Positions 63,501-64,000 of a stretch of 64,000 bases of DNA are shown piece after piece. This stretch comes from Sarcocystis neurona (Eukaryota > Apicomplexa > Conoidasida > Eucoccidiorida > Sarcocystidae). The stretch covers positions 294,581 to 358,580 of the forward strand of contig KL647322.1 of the NCBI GenBank assembly GCA_000727475.1, in the 5' to 3' direction. The position numbers were made by a program, and so were the translations under genes. The notes below the pieces were generated by a model. It worked only from the letters and a program-made list of their open reading frames with translations, ran no database searches and was not told the origin of the DNA. The first letter of the stretch is position 1. Each line of letters begins with the position of its first letter.

Positions 63501-63899
63501 TGCTCCACGCTGGTTTCGGGTGTACGTACACTAGGCTTCGAACCTCTTCTCCCTGCTTGCGCAACTCACCTGGCAAGGACACGCAGCTCCTTCGTCTGCG
63601 TCTCTATGACCGACGTGCACAGCGTCGTCCTCCTCTTGCTTCTTCTTGCTGCCCTTCCGTTTGCTGCCTCCTTTTTCATTTCCGCGGTTGCTCTTGGTGC
63701 TTTTTTTCCCCCCGTTGCCTCTTTTCGAGCGACTGCTCGCTTTCTCTTCTTCTTCCTCTTCCTCTTGGTTCAAGTTGTCGCAGTGGACCGAAAGCCCGAG
63801 GTACTTGGGAGAGGACAGCAGCAGCCACGTCCCTCGCGGCAGCAAGTCGAAGTCGTTCAGCCATGCGTAGAAAAATTTCCACGGGCACACCGTGTCGCA
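57571..63899 (-). CDS. multi-exon gene of unknown function, 5' end unresolved
   Basis: Four exons were placed by splice sites, all phase 0: 63899-63570, 60798-60676, 59070-58954, 57723-57571 (TGA), giving 240 codons. The first opens CDTVCPWKFFYAWLNDFDLL and PRGTWLLLSSPKYLGLSVHC. It continues with seven Glu and a long Lys/Arg/Gly/Ser segment (KRGNGGKK, SKRKGSKKK) that resembles a nuclear-localisation or disordered linker, and ends at CAG|GTGAGT. Next come RWHDEFDEKLVGCTESYIYR and HHDRILKLIPTTVDERLL. The third exon is acidic (AETEEEIRAAETFNLDDHTI), and the terminal one is basic (KVWGQWRANRFKRRG). More exons may lie in the large introns. Upstream, the frame stays open to an ATG at 63992, but a good acceptor (TTCTTTCTTCTGCAG) before 63899 suggests a splice and a start beyond the window. 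I recognise no family. Confidence 0.6.
58211..58262. repeat. (TATC)n/(TA)n microsatellite
   Basis: About six TATC units followed by TA units, in the last intron of the gene ending at 57571. Confidence 0.85.
60041..60480. repeat. tandem repeat, 63-69-bp unit, four copies plus an older 200-bp duplication
   Basis: CGGGTGTAYGTACAGTCC-like cores start near 60241, 60309, 60372 and 60441, each followed by GATCAGCAG or CAGCACGAGCCACGG-type blocks. An additional core at about 60041 lies 200 bp before the first. It belongs to a longer diverged duplication (about 59896-60075 against 60105-60270). A lone CGGGTGTACGTACACT occurs at about 63517. All are intronic. Confidence 0.8.
62182..63275. repeat. long TA/CA/CTAT microsatellite region
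   Basis: More than 1 kb of mixed (TA)n, (CA)n, (CTAT)n and CTCT-rich sequence within the intron 60799-63569. Long HTHT, YIYI and SIYLS-type frames read from it are artefacts. Confidence 0.85.
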
Positions 63900-64000
63900 C
63901 TGCAGAAGAAAGAAGTTCACACATCCTACGGTGGACAACAACAATTTGACGTTGGTCTTCTTCACGCGTACAAATGCACATGATACGAACATTCTTCACA

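Overview
The window looks like nuclear DNA of a coccidian apicomplexan, in the Toxoplasma / Sarcocystis / Cystoisospora range; I cannot name the species. The reasons are intron-rich genes with GT-AG introns of 0.1-3 kb, long intergenic stretches, many (TA)n, (CA)n and CAG-type microsatellites, a 7-TM rhomboid protease of the apicomplexan ROM4/ROM5 type, a dense-granule-like secreted protein, and a divergent LC8 dynein light chain. No bacterial, CRISPR, rRNA or phage features were seen. Many open frames here start with GTG or TTG or are only exon fragments, so genes were rebuilt by hand from splice sites, reading-frame phase and protein motifs.

Layout. 1-6.6 kb: no gene could be assembled; a few splice-flanked mini-frames occur on the minus strand. 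6617-8284 (+): single-exon secreted, single-TM, dense-granule-like protein. 12.1-13.5 kb (-): small two-exon single-pass membrane protein, of no family I recognise. 17512-17874 (-): LC8-type dynein light chain. About 20.4-25.8 kb (+): multi-exon non-RD protein kinase. 27.3-33.7 kb (+): DNA polymerase alpha B subunit (POLA2). 34.3-35.4 kb (+): weak candidate gene. 35.6-49.4 kb (-): ROM4/5-like rhomboid with nine coding exons placed; its introns hold most of the unusual DNA. 53.4-56.6 kb (+): weak candidate gene. 57.6-63.9 kb (-): conserved-looking multi-exon gene of unknown function, 5' end not resolved.

Functional picture. The genes are unrelated housekeeping and parasite-specific functions (replication, motor/adaptor, signalling, surface-adhesin shedding, secretion) and not an operon or a defence cluster. 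The most unusual material lies in the rhomboid introns. It comprises an in-frame duplicated 5' splice site that would insert 45 residues after the catalytic-serine segment, a CAG/CTG-type 12-mer array lying directly in front of a 3' splice site, a large imperfect inverted repeat with arms of about 260 bp, and kilobase-scale purine/pyrimidine strand asymmetry.
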